From JBKPIY01 sp046730475 (GTDB taxonomy: Bacteria > Actinomycetota > Thermoleophilia > Solirubrobacterales > 70-9), in contig JBKPIY010000005.1 of the NCBI GenBank assembly GCA_046730475.1, forward strand, positions 42,235 to 106,234: a stretch of DNA of 64,000 bases. Direction: 5' to 3'. Shown here piece by piece: positions 32,065-40,315 of the stretch. Within the stretch, counting starts at the first letter, position 1, and every line of letters begins with the position of its first letter. The notes under the pieces are model-generated. The model did not search any database, was not told where the DNA came from, and saw nothing but the letters and a program-made list of their open reading frames with translations. A program made the translations under genes and the position numbers.

Positions 32065-33039
32065 ATGCCCGGCATCCTGGTCTACGCCCTCCACGACGAC
32101 GAGGGCGCCTTCAACAAGAACTCGCTCGGCGCGATCTCCGAGGCCGCCAGGCTCGCCGGTGAGCTCGGCGTCGACGCTGCCGCGCTGGTGGTCGGCGACA
32201 TCGCCGACGACGCCTGCGCGGAGCTTGGCGCCTGGGGCGCGAACAGGGTCTACCGCGCCAAGGACGTGCCCGAGGGGCTCGCCCAGCCGGTGGTCGACGC
32301 GATGGCGAAGGTGATGTCGGACGACGACTTCACCTATGCCCTCTTCGGTGGTGGCCTGCTCGGATTCGAGATCGGGGCGGGTTTGACCGCGCGGCTGAAC
32401 GCCGGGGTGACGATGGAGGTGACCCGGGTGAAGGTCGCCGACGGCAAGCTCGTCGCCGAACGCCCGATCCTCCAGGACTCCCAGGTGGCGGACGTGGGCT
32501 ACGTCGGCGAGCCCGCGATCATCATCGGTCGGCTGAACGCGTTCGACCCGAACGAGACCGGGGGCACGGCCGAGGTCGAGGACGTCCAGGTGGAGCTGTC
32601 GGGCTTCTCCTCGAAGGCGAAGATGGTGAGGCGGGGGGAGCAGCGCGGCGAGGACGTCAACATCGAGGACGCCGCGATCCTGGTCGGCGGCGGCCGCGGG
32701 CTCGGCAAGGCCGAGAACTTCCAGCTCGCCGAGGACCTCGCATCCTCGCTCGGCGGAGCGGTGGCGGCCACCCGGGCGGTGGTCGACGCCGGCTGGTACC
32801 CGTACGCGGCCCAGATCGGACAGACCGGCAAGACGGTCGCTCCCAGCCTGTATCTGGCGCTCGGGATCTCCGGCGCGATCCAGCACAAGGTCGGGATGCA
32901 GAACTCCGAGAACATCCTCGCGATCAACAAGGACCAGAACGCCCCGATCTTCGAGTTCTGCGACCTGGGGGTGGTCGGCGACCTGCACAAGATCGTCCCC
33001 AAGCTGACCGAGGCGATCAAGGCGAAGAAGGGCGGCTGA
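32065..33039 (+). CDS. etfA: electron transfer flavoprotein alpha subunit
   Basis: The 324-residue protein follows etfB without a gap. Its C-terminal FAD domain carries VGGGRGLGKAENF, AATRAVVDAGWYP, QIGQTGKTVAPSLYLALGISGAIQH and AINKDQNAPIFEFCD, the standard EtfA signature. It pairs with EtfB and delivers electrons to the ETF:quinone oxidoreductase encoded next. Confidence 0.96.
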   Translation: MPGILVYALHDDEGAFNKNSLGAISEAARLAGELGVDAAALVVGDIADDACAELGAWGANRVYRAKDVPEGLAQPVVDAMAKVMSDDDFTYALFGGGLLGFEIGAGLTARLNAGVTMEVTRVKVADGKLVAERPILQDSQVADVGYVGEPAIIIGRLNAFDPNETGGTAEVEDVQVELSGFSSKAKMVRRGEQRGEDVNIEDAAILVGGGRGLGKAENFQLAEDLASSLGGAVAATRAVVDAGWYPYAAQIGQTGKTVAPSLYLALGISGAIQHKVGMQNSENILAINKDQNAPIFEFCDLGVVGDLHKIVPKLTEAIKAKKGG

Positions 33040-33046
33040 TCTCGCG

Positions 33047-34774
33047 ATGAGCGAGAGCGGCTACGCGCCTTCGAGCGACCACCCCGCGCCGAGCGAGTTC
33101 CCGCCTCCGGTGAAGCCGGCGGAGGAGTTCGTCGGCCCGATCACCGATCCCGAGGAGGAGCGGATCGACGTCGGGGTGGCGATCGTCGGCGGCGGGCCCG
33201 CCGGCCTCGCCTGCGCGGTGAAGCTCGGCCAGCTGCTCGAGGGCGACCCCGAGTTGGCGGAGAAGCTGGGCGAGGTCCCGGTCGCGGTGATCGAGAAGGG
33301 GAAGACGCCGGGGGCCCACCTGCTGTCGGGGGCGAACATGCGCCCGTCGGCGATGCGAGCCCTGTTCCCGGAACTCGACCCCTCCGAGTGGCCGGTTGAG
33401 CGGGAGGTGACCAAGGACGCCGTCTATCTGTTGACCCCGAAGCTGGCGCTGCCGCTGAGGCCGATGCCGCCCAACTTCCGAAACCACGGCAACTACGTCA
33501 CCTCGATCGCGAAGCTCGGCCGCTGGCTGGCCGAGCGCGCCGAGGAGAAGGGCGCCTACATCCTCAGCGAGACCGCGGCCGACAAGCTCCTGGTCGAGGA
33601 CCGGATCGTCAGGGGGGTCCGCTCCGGCGACAAGGGCCGAGGGAAGGAGGGCGAGGCGCTCTCCAACTTCGAGCCCGGCTCCGATGTCACCGCGAGGGCG
33701 ACGGTGCTGGCCGAGGGCACCCTCGGGCACCTCACCTACGCCGCCCTCGACTACTTCGACCTCCACGGCGCCAATCCGCAGCGCTGGGAGCTGGGTGTGA
33801 AGGAGGTCTGGCAGGTCGAGAAGCCGCTCGACCGAGTGATCCATACGATGGGCTGGCCGCTTCGCAAGCGCGCCAAGTGGAACGAGTTCGGGGGGAGCTT
33901 CATCTATCCGATGGCCGACAACAAGGTGGCGATCGGCTTCGTGGTCGGCCTCGATTACACCGACGCCACCTTCTCCTGCCACGACGCCCTACAGGAGCTG
34001 AAGACGCACCCGCTCGTGATCAAGATCCTCGAGGGAGGCGAGCGCGTTGCCTGGGGCGCGAAGACGATTCCGTCGGGCGGCTACTGGGCGATGCCGAAGC
34101 GGCTCTCGGTCCCGGGCATGGTGATCTGCGGCGACGGGGCGGGAATGGTGAACGTGCCGACCCTGAAGGGGATCCACTACGCGATGCACGCGGGGATCTA
34201 CGCCGCCGAGGCGATCGCAGAAGCGCTCAAGCGCGACTCGGTCAACTTCGAGGAGTACGAGCGCAAGGTCAAGGGCTCGGTGATCGAGGAGGACCTCTAC
34301 CAGTCGCGCAACATGCGCCAGCCCTTCAACAAGGGATTCTTCGTCGGCGGGGCGATCGCGAGCGCGATGACGATCAGCAGGGGCGCATTTCCCGGGGGCC
34401 ACTGGAAGAGCGAGGACGACGCCGAGATCGAGATGGAGCTCGACGGCGCCTCCGCGGGCTATCCGAAGCCCGACAACAAGTACCTGTTCGACAAGCTCAA
34501 CTCGGTGTTCGCTTCGGGGAACGCCACCCGCGACGACGCCCCCAACCACATCCGGGTCCAGACCCGGGTCCCGCGGGAGGTCGCCCAGACCTGGGTCTCG
34601 ATGTGTCCGGCGCAGGTCTACGAGATCCCCGAGGACCAGCTGGGGTCGGGCGCCGAGCAGGTCGACGTCCACATCACCGCCTCCAACTGCGTTCAGTGCG
34701 GGGCGATCACCGCCAAGGGCGGGCGGCTGACGCTACCCGAAGGCGGCGACGGGCCCCTCTACCAGGAGACCTGA
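33047..34774 (+). CDS. ETF:quinone oxidoreductase (ETF-QO), lacking one cluster cysteine
   Basis: The 575-residue protein has an FAD-binding N-terminus (VAIVGGGPAGLACAVKLG), ETF-QO core motifs (GAHLLSGANMRPSAM, GDGAGMVNVPTLKGIHYAM) and a C-terminal ferredoxin-like part with MCPAQVYEI and NCVQCGAI. Canonical ETF-QO has Cys-x2-Cys-x2-Cys here; the last position is Ile (codon ATC), leaving three of four expected cluster ligands. It should pass electrons from ETF to menaquinone at the membrane. Third gene of the etfBA operon, ATG 7 bp after etfA. Confidence 0.92.
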   Translation: MSESGYAPSSDHPAPSEFPPPVKPAEEFVGPITDPEEERIDVGVAIVGGGPAGLACAVKLGQLLEGDPELAEKLGEVPVAVIEKGKTPGAHLLSGANMRPSAMRALFPELDPSEWPVEREVTKDAVYLLTPKLALPLRPMPPNFRNHGNYVTSIAKLGRWLAERAEEKGAYILSETAADKLLVEDRIVRGVRSGDKGRGKEGEALSNFEPGSDVTARATVLAEGTLGHLTYAALDYFDLHGANPQRWELGVKEVWQVEKPLDRVIHTMGWPLRKRAKWNEFGGSFIYPMADNKVAIGFVVGLDYTDATFSCHDALQELKTHPLVIKILEGGERVAWGAKTIPSGGYWAMPKRLSVPGMVICGDGAGMVNVPTLKGIHYAMHAGIYAAEAIAEALKRDSVNFEEYERKVKGSVIEEDLYQSRNMRQPFNKGFFVGGAIASAMTISRGAFPGGHWKSEDDAEIEMELDGASAGYPKPDNKYLFDKLNSVFASGNATRDDAPNHIRVQTRVPREVAQTWVSMCPAQVYEIPEDQLGSGAEQVDVHITASNCVQCGAITAKGGRLTLPEGGDGPLYQET

Positions 34775-34817
34775 GCCCTGATGGTCTTCGGGCGGTGAGC
34801 CCAGGACGGCCGCCGGC

Positions 34818-35744
34818 GTGACCGAGCGCCCGCGGATCGCGGTCTTCGCGCCCAGCCCCCTCCTCAGCATCACGATCGAGGCGCGGGGAGGGGGAGGAGA
34901 CGACGTCCACTGCCACCCCGCGGGCCAGGGCGTATGGCTCAGCAGAATGGCCGGGGAACTGGGGGCAGAGCCGGTCCTCTGCTCGTTGGTGGGGGGCGAG
35001 ACCGGGGAGCTGCTGCTCCCGCTGCTGGGGCGGCTGCCCGGTGAGCGGCGGATCGTAAGGACGGCGAACGGGAGCGGTTCCTATGTCACCGACCGCCGCA
35101 GCGGCGAGCGGCAGATCGTCGCGCACGCCCCGGCCGAGCCGCCGTCCCGGCATGAGGTGGACGAGCTCGTGGCCGACACCACCGCGGCCGCCCTCGACAC
35201 CCGGCTGCTCGCGATCTGCAACCCGTACCCGGGCGACGCCCTCCCGCTCGAGGTATACGGCAACCTCGTCACCAATGCCCGAGCCGGAGGCGTGGGGGTG
35301 ATCGCCGATCTCTCCTCGCCCCGGCTCGACGCGGCGGCCAAAGCCGGGCCGGACCTGATCAAGCTGAACGACTGGGAGCTCGCAGCGTATGTGAACGGCC
35401 CGGTGGACACGCCCGAGCGGCTGCGGGCCGGGGCGGAGAGCCTGCGGGCGCTCGGCGCCCGCGGCGTCCTCGTCACCCGTGCGGGTGAGCCCGCCCTGGC
35501 GCTGATCGGCGACCAGGCCTGGGAGCTGATCCCTCCGAAGCTCGAGGCCGGCTCCCGGGAGGGGTGCGGCGACACGATGACGGGGGCGATCGCGGCGACC
35601 CTCGCTACGGGGGGCTCGATCGAAGACGCCCTCCTCCTCGGGGCGGGGGCGGGGGCGGTCAACTTCCTCCGCCACGGCCTCGGGACCGGCACCCGCGAGG
35701 AGGTCGAGGAGCTCGCCGCCCGGGTGGAGCTACGGCCGCTCTAG
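34818..35744 (+). CDS. PfkB-family sugar kinase (1-phosphofructokinase-like)
   Basis: The 308-residue protein has the ribokinase-fold pattern: N-terminal substrate region (GQGVWLSRMAGELGAEP), VIADLSSPRLDAAAK, DLIKLNDWELAAYV and the catalytic EGCGDTMTGAIAATLA (Asp base). The exact substrate is unknown, with a hexose phosphate likely. The GTG start lacks a clear ribosome-binding site. It ends exactly where the minus-strand PHP gene ends. Confidence 0.82.
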   Translation: MTERPRIAVFAPSPLLSITIEARGGGGDDVHCHPAGQGVWLSRMAGELGAEPVLCSLVGGETGELLLPLLGRLPGERRIVRTANGSGSYVTDRRSGERQIVAHAPAEPPSRHEVDELVADTTAAALDTRLLAICNPYPGDALPLEVYGNLVTNARAGGVGVIADLSSPRLDAAAKAGPDLIKLNDWELAAYVNGPVDTPERLRAGAESLRALGARGVLVTRAGEPALALIGDQAWELIPPKLEAGSREGCGDTMTGAIAATLATGGSIEDALLLGAGAGAVNFLRHGLGTGTREEVEELAARVELRPL

Positions 35745-35759
35745 CTAGAACGGCGGCCG
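35733..35759. terminator. hairpin spanning the abutting stops of the PfkB and PHP genes
   Basis: CGGCCGC (35733-35739) and GCGGCCG (35753-35759) form a 7-bp GC stem with a 13-nt loop that contains both stop codons. Possible bidirectional terminator. Confidence 0.45.
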
Positions 35760-36464
35760 CGGGCGCTCGCCTCGGAGGATCGCCGCCGGCGCCTCGGTCG
35801 CGACCCATTCGAGGTGGGCGCCCATCCGGTCGACCTGCTTCAGCGCCGCGAACCCCTCCGAAAGGCGCAGCGGCCGGCCGGCGTGCGATGAATGGGCGTC
35901 GCTCGCCAGCAGGTGGATGACGCCGTGCCGGGCGAGGTGAAGGACCCCCTCGCGCGCCGGGCCGCCGACCAGATAGGCGGCCGTCGCCTGGACAAGGGCC
36001 CCGCGGCGGGTCAGCTGCGAGAGGGTCTCGACCATGTCGGCCGAGGGGTGGCGCTCGGGATGCGCAATCAGGGCACCCAACCCCGCGGAATGGAGCCGGT
36101 CTACGGCGCCCGCGAGCGAGGCCCCGAGCGGGCCCGGGCGGGGCTCGAGCAGGATCCATGCGCCGCCGCCGAGCGAGACGGCGCGGAGCTCGTCCTCATC
36201 GAGGCCGTCGAGGGCGGTCTCCGCGACTTCACCGCCCCCCACCACCTCGACCGGCACGCCGGCGCGTCCGATCGCCTCGTTGAGCTCGGCGAGACGGGCC
36301 GGGAGCTCCCTGACGCGGACGTCGTGGTCGTGGCGGATGTGGGGGGTGGCGCATACCGTCTCGATCCCGTCCGAGGCCGCCTGCCTCGCCATCGCGACCG
36401 AATCCTCGAGGTCGAGCGCCCCGTCGTCGATGCCCGGCAGGATGTGGCAGTGGAGATCGATCAT
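35745..36464 (-). CDS. CpsB/CapC-type PHP-domain tyrosine phosphatase
   Basis: The 239-residue protein has the PHP metal motifs in order: MIDLHCHILPGIDDGA, CATPHIRHDHD, the Glu in VGGGEVAET, LIAHPERHP and LLASDAHSSHAGRP. This matches manganese-dependent CpsB/YwqE phosphatases that control capsule-type polysaccharide export through a tyrosine kinase. No Wzz/kinase gene is in the window. GAAGAT lies 6 nt before the ATG, so it may be leaderless. Confidence 0.88.
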   Translation of the reverse strand: MIDLHCHILPGIDDGALDLEDSVAMARQAASDGIETVCATPHIRHDHDVRVRELPARLAELNEAIGRAGVPVEVVGGGEVAETALDGLDEDELRAVSLGGGAWILLEPRPGPLGASLAGAVDRLHSAGLGALIAHPERHPSADMVETLSQLTRRGALVQATAAYLVGGPAREGVLHLARHGVIHLLASDAHSSHAGRPLRLSEGFAALKQVDRMGAHLEWVATEAPAAILRGERPRPPF

Positions 36465-36837
36465 TTCTGCATCTTCTGTCCGACCCGCATTCCAGCGCGG
36501 TTCGCGCCCGATTTGGGCACAAAACGGTGACCAGCGCGCAAGGCGCTTGGATGCGTAATTCCACGGCGGCGGCTCCGTGGAACCGCCGCGTGGTCGGATC
36601 GCGTAGGGCGGAACCCTCGCCGGCGCGATGCGGTGCCGCTGCTCCGATCCGCTCGTCGAGCACGTGGAGGACGAGGACCGGTGCCTTTGGTGTCGGTCGG
36701 GAGGTGCAAATCGCCACCCCCGACCGGGGCTTGGTACCGAAGGCCCGTTGGTGGTTCTCATCTACGGCCCCACCCCGGCCTCCCCACCCGACAGGACCGG
36801 CGGGTGGAGCGGCCGGATGGGTGGGGCGACGGTTCGG
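36465..36837. other. 373-bp gap with hairpins and no convincing gene
   Basis: Open frames here are short, Arg/Pro-rich and lack ribosome-binding sites. One perfect hairpin, TTCCACGG (36559-36566) with CCGTGGAA (36575-36582), has a GC-rich loop (CGGCGGCT) that could instead pair with downstream CCGCCGC. A second inverted repeat near 36782-36826 is listed separately. Confidence 0.5.
36782..36826 (-). terminator. inverted repeat downstream of the small secreted protein gene
   Basis: CCCCACCC (36782-36789) and GGGTGGGG (36819-36826) form an 8-bp stem with a 29-nt GC-rich loop, 12 bp after the stop of the gene at 36838. No T-run. Confidence 0.4.
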
Positions 36838-37128
36838 TCAGTCGTTGCAGGTGTTGATGGCGACGCTGTCCGGCACGGTCCCCGCCTGAAGCGCCTGAAT
36901 GCCGTCGCCCAAGCCGGGGTGGGCAGTGCCGGGCGCCTGGGCAAGACCCGCGACGAATTGCCCCAGCGATCCTGGCGGTGCGCCGGCGTCTTGGAACAAC
37001 TGGACGGCCTCGCTATAGGTCGTCCCGACGCAGGCCTGGTTCACCGGTTCGGCGGCTCCGGCGACCGCGCCGTTCAACCCGAGAAACGCACACACACTGA
37101 TTGCCGATGCGATGGCGAGACGTTTCAT
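36838..37128 (-). CDS. small secreted protein, 96 residues
   Basis: MKRLAIASAISVCAFLGL and a cleavage region near GAVAGAAEP form a clear signal peptide. The mature part (about 70 residues) has two cysteines (NQACVG and NTCND) that could pair. AAAGGGAC precedes ATG 37128. The family is not recognised; it looks like small exported actinobacterial proteins of unknown role. Confidence 0.65.
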   Translation of the reverse strand: MKRLAIASAISVCAFLGLNGAVAGAAEPVNQACVGTTYSEAVQLFQDAGAPPGSLGQFVAGLAQAPGTAHPGLGDGIQALQAGTVPDSVAINTCND

Positions 37129-37441
37129 CTCTGTCCCTTTCGCTCTGTCGGTGTCCCCCTTGAGCAACGACGCCCAACCTAGCCGCAACATGCGGCGTTC
37201 TGCAATACCTAGATATGGCACCCCGCGATCCGGTCGGCTTCAGGTGACGACCGCCTTCGGACCCTGTCTCGGCGAGATCGCTGACCCGGTCCACCGCGTC
37301 CGCTCGATCGACTGCCCCCGGGGCTCGGAACGGCATTTTCTGGCTGCCGGCCCGCTGGATGCGGACGTCCGTAGTCACCACCGACCCCGAACCGGTTGTT
37401 TGCCCCGATGTCGGTCCCGACCCAGGTCATAGATTGGCGGC
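37129..37441. other. 313-bp divergent gap
   Basis: It holds promoters for the secreted protein (minus; TAGGTAT/TATCTA elements near 37208-37216) and the 100-residue protein (plus). A perfect GCCGCA-ACA-TGCGGC hairpin lies at 37182-37196, in the 5' leader of the secreted-protein mRNA. No gene is seen. Confidence 0.5.
37430..37435 (+). promoter_or_regulatory. -10 element of the 100-residue protein gene
   Basis: TAGATT ends 6 nt before ATG 37442; leaderless. Confidence 0.5.
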
Positions 37442-37744
37442 ATGAACATCCGGGACGTGATCGAGGAGCGGGGATACTTCGCGACCGGCGGAGGCGATTC
37501 GTATCTCACCGCCGAGACCTGGGCGGAGGCCGGCTTCGACTGGGCCGAGGTCGAGGAGTGGCTCAAGGCTCGCTGCTTCGAGCCCGGGTCTGCCCGCGAC
37601 CTGTCCGACGCCGGTGTCACGCCGGAGATGGCGTCGATCAGGACCGACGCCGGCCGTGGCGACTACGTCGACACCGTCGGCTTCAAGGTGTCGGACGGCG
37701 ATCTGGAGGTCGAGGAAGCGCGCGACCTGGTCGGCGCGAGCTAG
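37442..37744 (+). CDS. small acidic hypothetical protein, 100 residues
   Basis: The protein (MNIRDVIEERGYFATGGGDSYL...) is acidic, with aromatic-rich helices (TAETWAEAGFDWAEVEEWLKARCFEP) and no signal or membrane segment. It resembles small conserved actinobacterial proteins seen beside stress genes, but I cannot name it. Third-position G/C supports coding. Confidence 0.6.
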   Translation: MNIRDVIEERGYFATGGGDSYLTAETWAEAGFDWAEVEEWLKARCFEPGSARDLSDAGVTPEMASIRTDAGRGDYVDTVGFKVSDGDLEVEEARDLVGAS

Positions 37745-37771
37745 TAGCGGTCCCGCCCACTCGCCGGCTTC

Positions 37772-38731
37772 TCAGCGAAGAGGTCGCTTGGCCGCGGCGG
37801 CCCTCAGGTCGGTGAGGGCACGGTCGGCGCGGCGCAGCAGCGCCTCGGCGTCCACCCCCGGCTCCCATTCGGCGACACCGATGGTGGCGCACACCGACAG
37901 CCCGGTCGCATCGTAGGTCGCCCTCCCGATCCGCTGCCTGAGCAATCGGGCGAGGTGGTTGGCGGCGGCGCCGGTCGTGTTCGGGAGGACGGCGACGAAC
38001 TCGTGGCCGCCGAAGCGAACGAGGGCGTCGCTGGCGCGCAGCCGCTCGCGGATCGCGGCGGCCGCCACGGCGAGGACCTCGTTTCCGGCGAGGTGGCCGT
38101 TGGTGTCGGTCACCCGGGTGAAGTGGTCGAAGTCGATGAAGCAGCAGGAGAGGGGACCGCCGTGGCGCTCGCATCGTTCGACCTCGCGGACGAGCACCGG
38201 GCCGAGCACGTCGGCCCTCAGGCAACCGGTGAGCGCGTCCTCGCGAGCGTCGCGCAGCAGCGACTCGATCAGGGAGGGGTGGTCGAGGAACAGCGCCGCC
38301 AGCCCGGCGTGTGAGGTGGCGTCGGCCAGCAGCCTCGGCGCGGCGGCCGTGGGGTCGCAGGTGAAGCCGAGGCAGAGGGCGCCCTCGATTCCGCTCGCCG
38401 CGTGCACCGGCACCCCGAGGACGTGGCTAAGCTCCTCGCCGTCCTCGGTCTGGTCGAGCGGCCCGTCCTTCTCGTCGAGGGGCTCGAAGATCGGATCCGC
38501 TGCGCCCAGGGCCCGCCCGATGAACCCCTCCTCGCCGGAGATGTCGGGGTGGTCGCCGCCTTCGATGCGCCATACGGCTCTCACCCGAGGCGGCGAGGCG
38601 GGGTCCTCGCGGGTCAAGAGCAGCGCCGCGTCGGCGCCGAGATGCTCGGCGGTGAACCGGACAAGGAGGCGGTCGCGGCGCCGGTCCAGCAGGCGCCGCC
38701 GCCTACCCTCCGTGACCGTCGGCTCGTTCAT
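37772..38731 (-). CDS. GAF-GGDEF-like protein with degenerate active site
   Basis: The 319-residue soluble protein has an N-terminal GAF-like domain (about 15-160) and a GGDEF domain (about 165-315). The active-site motif reads FGGHEFVAVLP, with His in place of the catalytic Asp/Glu. The inhibitory I-site is kept (RASD, five residues before GGHEF). It therefore looks like a c-di-GMP-binding effector rather than a synthase. The substrate-pocket FIDFDHFTRVTDTNGHLAGNEVL is largely conserved (usual K replaced by T). A 17-codon ORF overlaps its start (ATGA). Confidence 0.85.
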   Translation of the reverse strand: MNEPTVTEGRRRRLLDRRRDRLLVRFTAEHLGADAALLLTREDPASPPRVRAVWRIEGGDHPDISGEEGFIGRALGAADPIFEPLDEKDGPLDQTEDGEELSHVLGVPVHAASGIEGALCLGFTCDPTAAAPRLLADATSHAGLAALFLDHPSLIESLLRDAREDALTGCLRADVLGPVLVREVERCERHGGPLSCCFIDFDHFTRVTDTNGHLAGNEVLAVAAAAIRERLRASDALVRFGGHEFVAVLPNTTGAAANHLARLLRQRIGRATYDATGLSVCATIGVAEWEPGVDAEALLRRADRALTDLRAAAAKRPLR

Positions 38732-38781
38732 CTCGTGGCGGGGATCCCCTCGCCGATCCACAGACCGGTGGGCCTTCTCAT
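38728..38781 (-). CDS. 17-residue upstream ORF coupled to the GGDEF-like gene
   Basis: ATG 38781 follows GAGGGGAG (spacing about 4). It encodes MRRPTGLWIGEGIPATR and its TGA overlaps the ATG of the downstream gene (ATGA). The downstream gene has no good ribosome-binding site of its own, so translation is probably coupled. The peptide may have no function beyond that. Confidence 0.45.
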   Translation of the reverse strand: MRRPTGLWIGEGIPATR

Positions 38782-38876
38782 TCCACTCCCCTCGTTTCCG
38801 CCCGGCTTCCTCTCCCGTGCGCTGTCCGTGTGCGGTTATTCGCGCGCGCGACCGAGTCTCGCACAGCCCCGTCTGC

Positions 38877-38940
38877 CCGCCAAGGGTGTTTCTGAGTAAC
38901 CGAGCTCCCGGGGGAGCTTGCCGACCTTGACCCTTGGCGG
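38877..38940 (-). ncRNA. nested hairpin, possible structured leader or terminator
   Basis: An 11-bp perfect stem (38877-38887 with 38930-38940) encloses an asymmetric internal loop (13 and 9 nt) and an inner stem of about 9 bp (38901-38909 with 38912-38920, one G-U pair). It lies between the stop of the 39602 gene and the small ORF upstream of the GGDEF-like gene. It does not match a riboswitch consensus I know. Confidence 0.4.
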
Positions 38941-38990
38941 CGGTCAGATCATCGTCGCCGACGGAGCCGGCGAGCTTGGCCCTCCGGCCC

Positions 38991-39602
38991 TCAGCTGAGG
39001 ACCGTGACCGAGAGCTTGCGGTTCCGAAACAGGGCCGTGGCGCCGCCGGTGGACGAATAGCGCAGGGTGAAGGTGTGCTTGCCCGGGGTCGGGGCGGCGA
39101 CGATCCAGCCCGCTTTGACCGCGCTGACGACGCCGGTGTCACTGTTGGTGGTGGTCCGGGTTACGCCGAAGCCGATCGCGCTGCGGTCGAGGATCTTGGG
39201 AGAGGAGAAGGTGTTGGGCTCGAACAGGTGGACCTGAGCGTGCTGGGCGGCCGCTGACACCCGCATCTCGACCTCCGCGTAGATCGCCACCAGCGCCCCC
39301 TGGGGGACGAAAACGGTGACGCTCGGTCCCCCGGTGAGGCTGACCGGCGGTCCCGAGGTGGTCGAGACCTCGGGCGCCGAGAAGCCGAACTTGGTGACGC
39401 TCGTCTTGCTCGGGTTGACGGCGCCGGCGTGGATGTCCTTGGCGTGGACCGCTCCTCTGGCGATGTCCTTGGAGTGGACGCTGTTGCGCCCGCGGAGCGC
39501 CACCGCGGAGCCGCCGAGGGCGACGAACAATGCAAGCAGCGCGATCGCCAGCGAAGGCGACGGCAACATCTTGCGTCCTCGCTCGCGGATCCCCTCGATC
39601 AT
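38991..39602 (-). CDS. secreted protein with NSVHSKDI-type repeats
   Basis: The 203-residue protein has a basic N-terminus, a hydrophobic leader (PSPSLAIALLALFVALGGSAVA) and short repeats (RNSVHSKDIARGAV, AKDIHAGAVN) typical of a large secreted family in Thermoleophilia. A beta-rich domain (about 85-203) follows. ATG 39602 gives a 12-residue cytosolic head before the leader. Function unknown; it is probably surface-exposed. Confidence 0.75.
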   Translation of the reverse strand: MIEGIRERGRKMLPSPSLAIALLALFVALGGSAVALRGRNSVHSKDIARGAVHAKDIHAGAVNPSKTSVTKFGFSAPEVSTTSGPPVSLTGGPSVTVFVPQGALVAIYAEVEMRVSAAAQHAQVHLFEPNTFSSPKILDRSAIGFGVTRTTTNSDTGVVSAVKAGWIVAAPTPGKHTFTLRYSSTGGATALFRNRKLSVTVLS

Positions 39603-39770
39603 CCGTGCGGCGCCTCCCCGCTTGTCGCTGTTCCTAAACCCCGCCGCCAGCGGACGGACGGAGCGGCGCCGTGGTCCGCCCAGCCGAACGGTGCCTACGG
39701 GACCCAGAGGGCTGACGCGGGTTACCCACGCACGCGGATGGCGCCGCACGCGCCTAACCCCATCAACCCT

Positions 39771-40196
39771 CTAGGACCGCGGGTGCACGACGAGCACGTC
39801 GCAGCGGGCCCCGTGCAAGATCTCGGTCGATACGCTCCCCAGGACGGCGCGCGCGATCGGCCCCCGGGCGCGCGATCCGGTCACGATCAGATCGGCCTCG
39901 ATGTCGTCGGCGACGGTGAGGATCGCCTTCCCGGCCGGCCCGCCGACCGCCCACGGGCTCGCCTGCAGATCGGGTGCGAGCGCCTCGACCGCCTGGCGGA
40001 GCTCCTTTCGCACCCGGGCCCCCTCCTCGGGCGACGCCCCCCGCGGACCGCCGGGGACCGCCGCGGGAATCCTCTGCGAGGTGGCCTCGACCACAGTCAG
40101 GGCCGCCCCGTCGCGGCTCGCGATCTCAACCGCCTGCGCGAGCGCCGCCTTGGCGCCCTCGCTGCCGTCGTAGGCGACCACCACGTTCCCGTACAC
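39771..40196 (-). CDS. universal stress protein, UspA family
   Basis: The 141-residue protein has the ATP-binding Usp pattern: NVVVAYDGSEGAKAAL and the G-2x-G-9x-G(S/T) motif in TGSRARGPIARAVLGSVSTEIL, ending CDVLVVHPRS. GTG 40196 is preceded by TAGATT (7-nt gap), which favours it over the TTG at 40205. Usually cytosolic and induced by starvation or hypoxia. Confidence 0.92.
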   Translation of the reverse strand: MYGNVVVAYDGSEGAKAALAQAVEIASRDGAALTVVEATSQRIPAAVPGGPRGASPEEGARVRKELRQAVEALAPDLQASPWAVGGPAGKAILTVADDIEADLIVTGSRARGPIARAVLGSVSTEILHGARCDVLVVHPRS

Positions 40197-40203
40197 GGAG
40201 GGC

Positions 40204-40209
40204 AATCTA
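40204..40209 (-). promoter_or_regulatory. -10 element of the universal stress protein gene
   Basis: TAGATT on the minus strand ends 7 nt before GTG 40196. Confidence 0.5.
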
Positions 40210-40315
40210 CTGCCTCACCCCGGTGGCGATCTGTGGGGAATCCGCGAACCGCGGATGGAGACTACCGATGGCGGCTGCTCAGGGAGTACGGTGCCGGCAC
40301 GGCCAACGGGCGACC

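Noticed and set aside
36628..37182. 184-residue plus-strand frame containing a CLWCRS motif
   Set aside because: No ribosome-binding site, low-complexity sequence, and it is antisense to the secreted-protein gene, which has a clear signal peptide.
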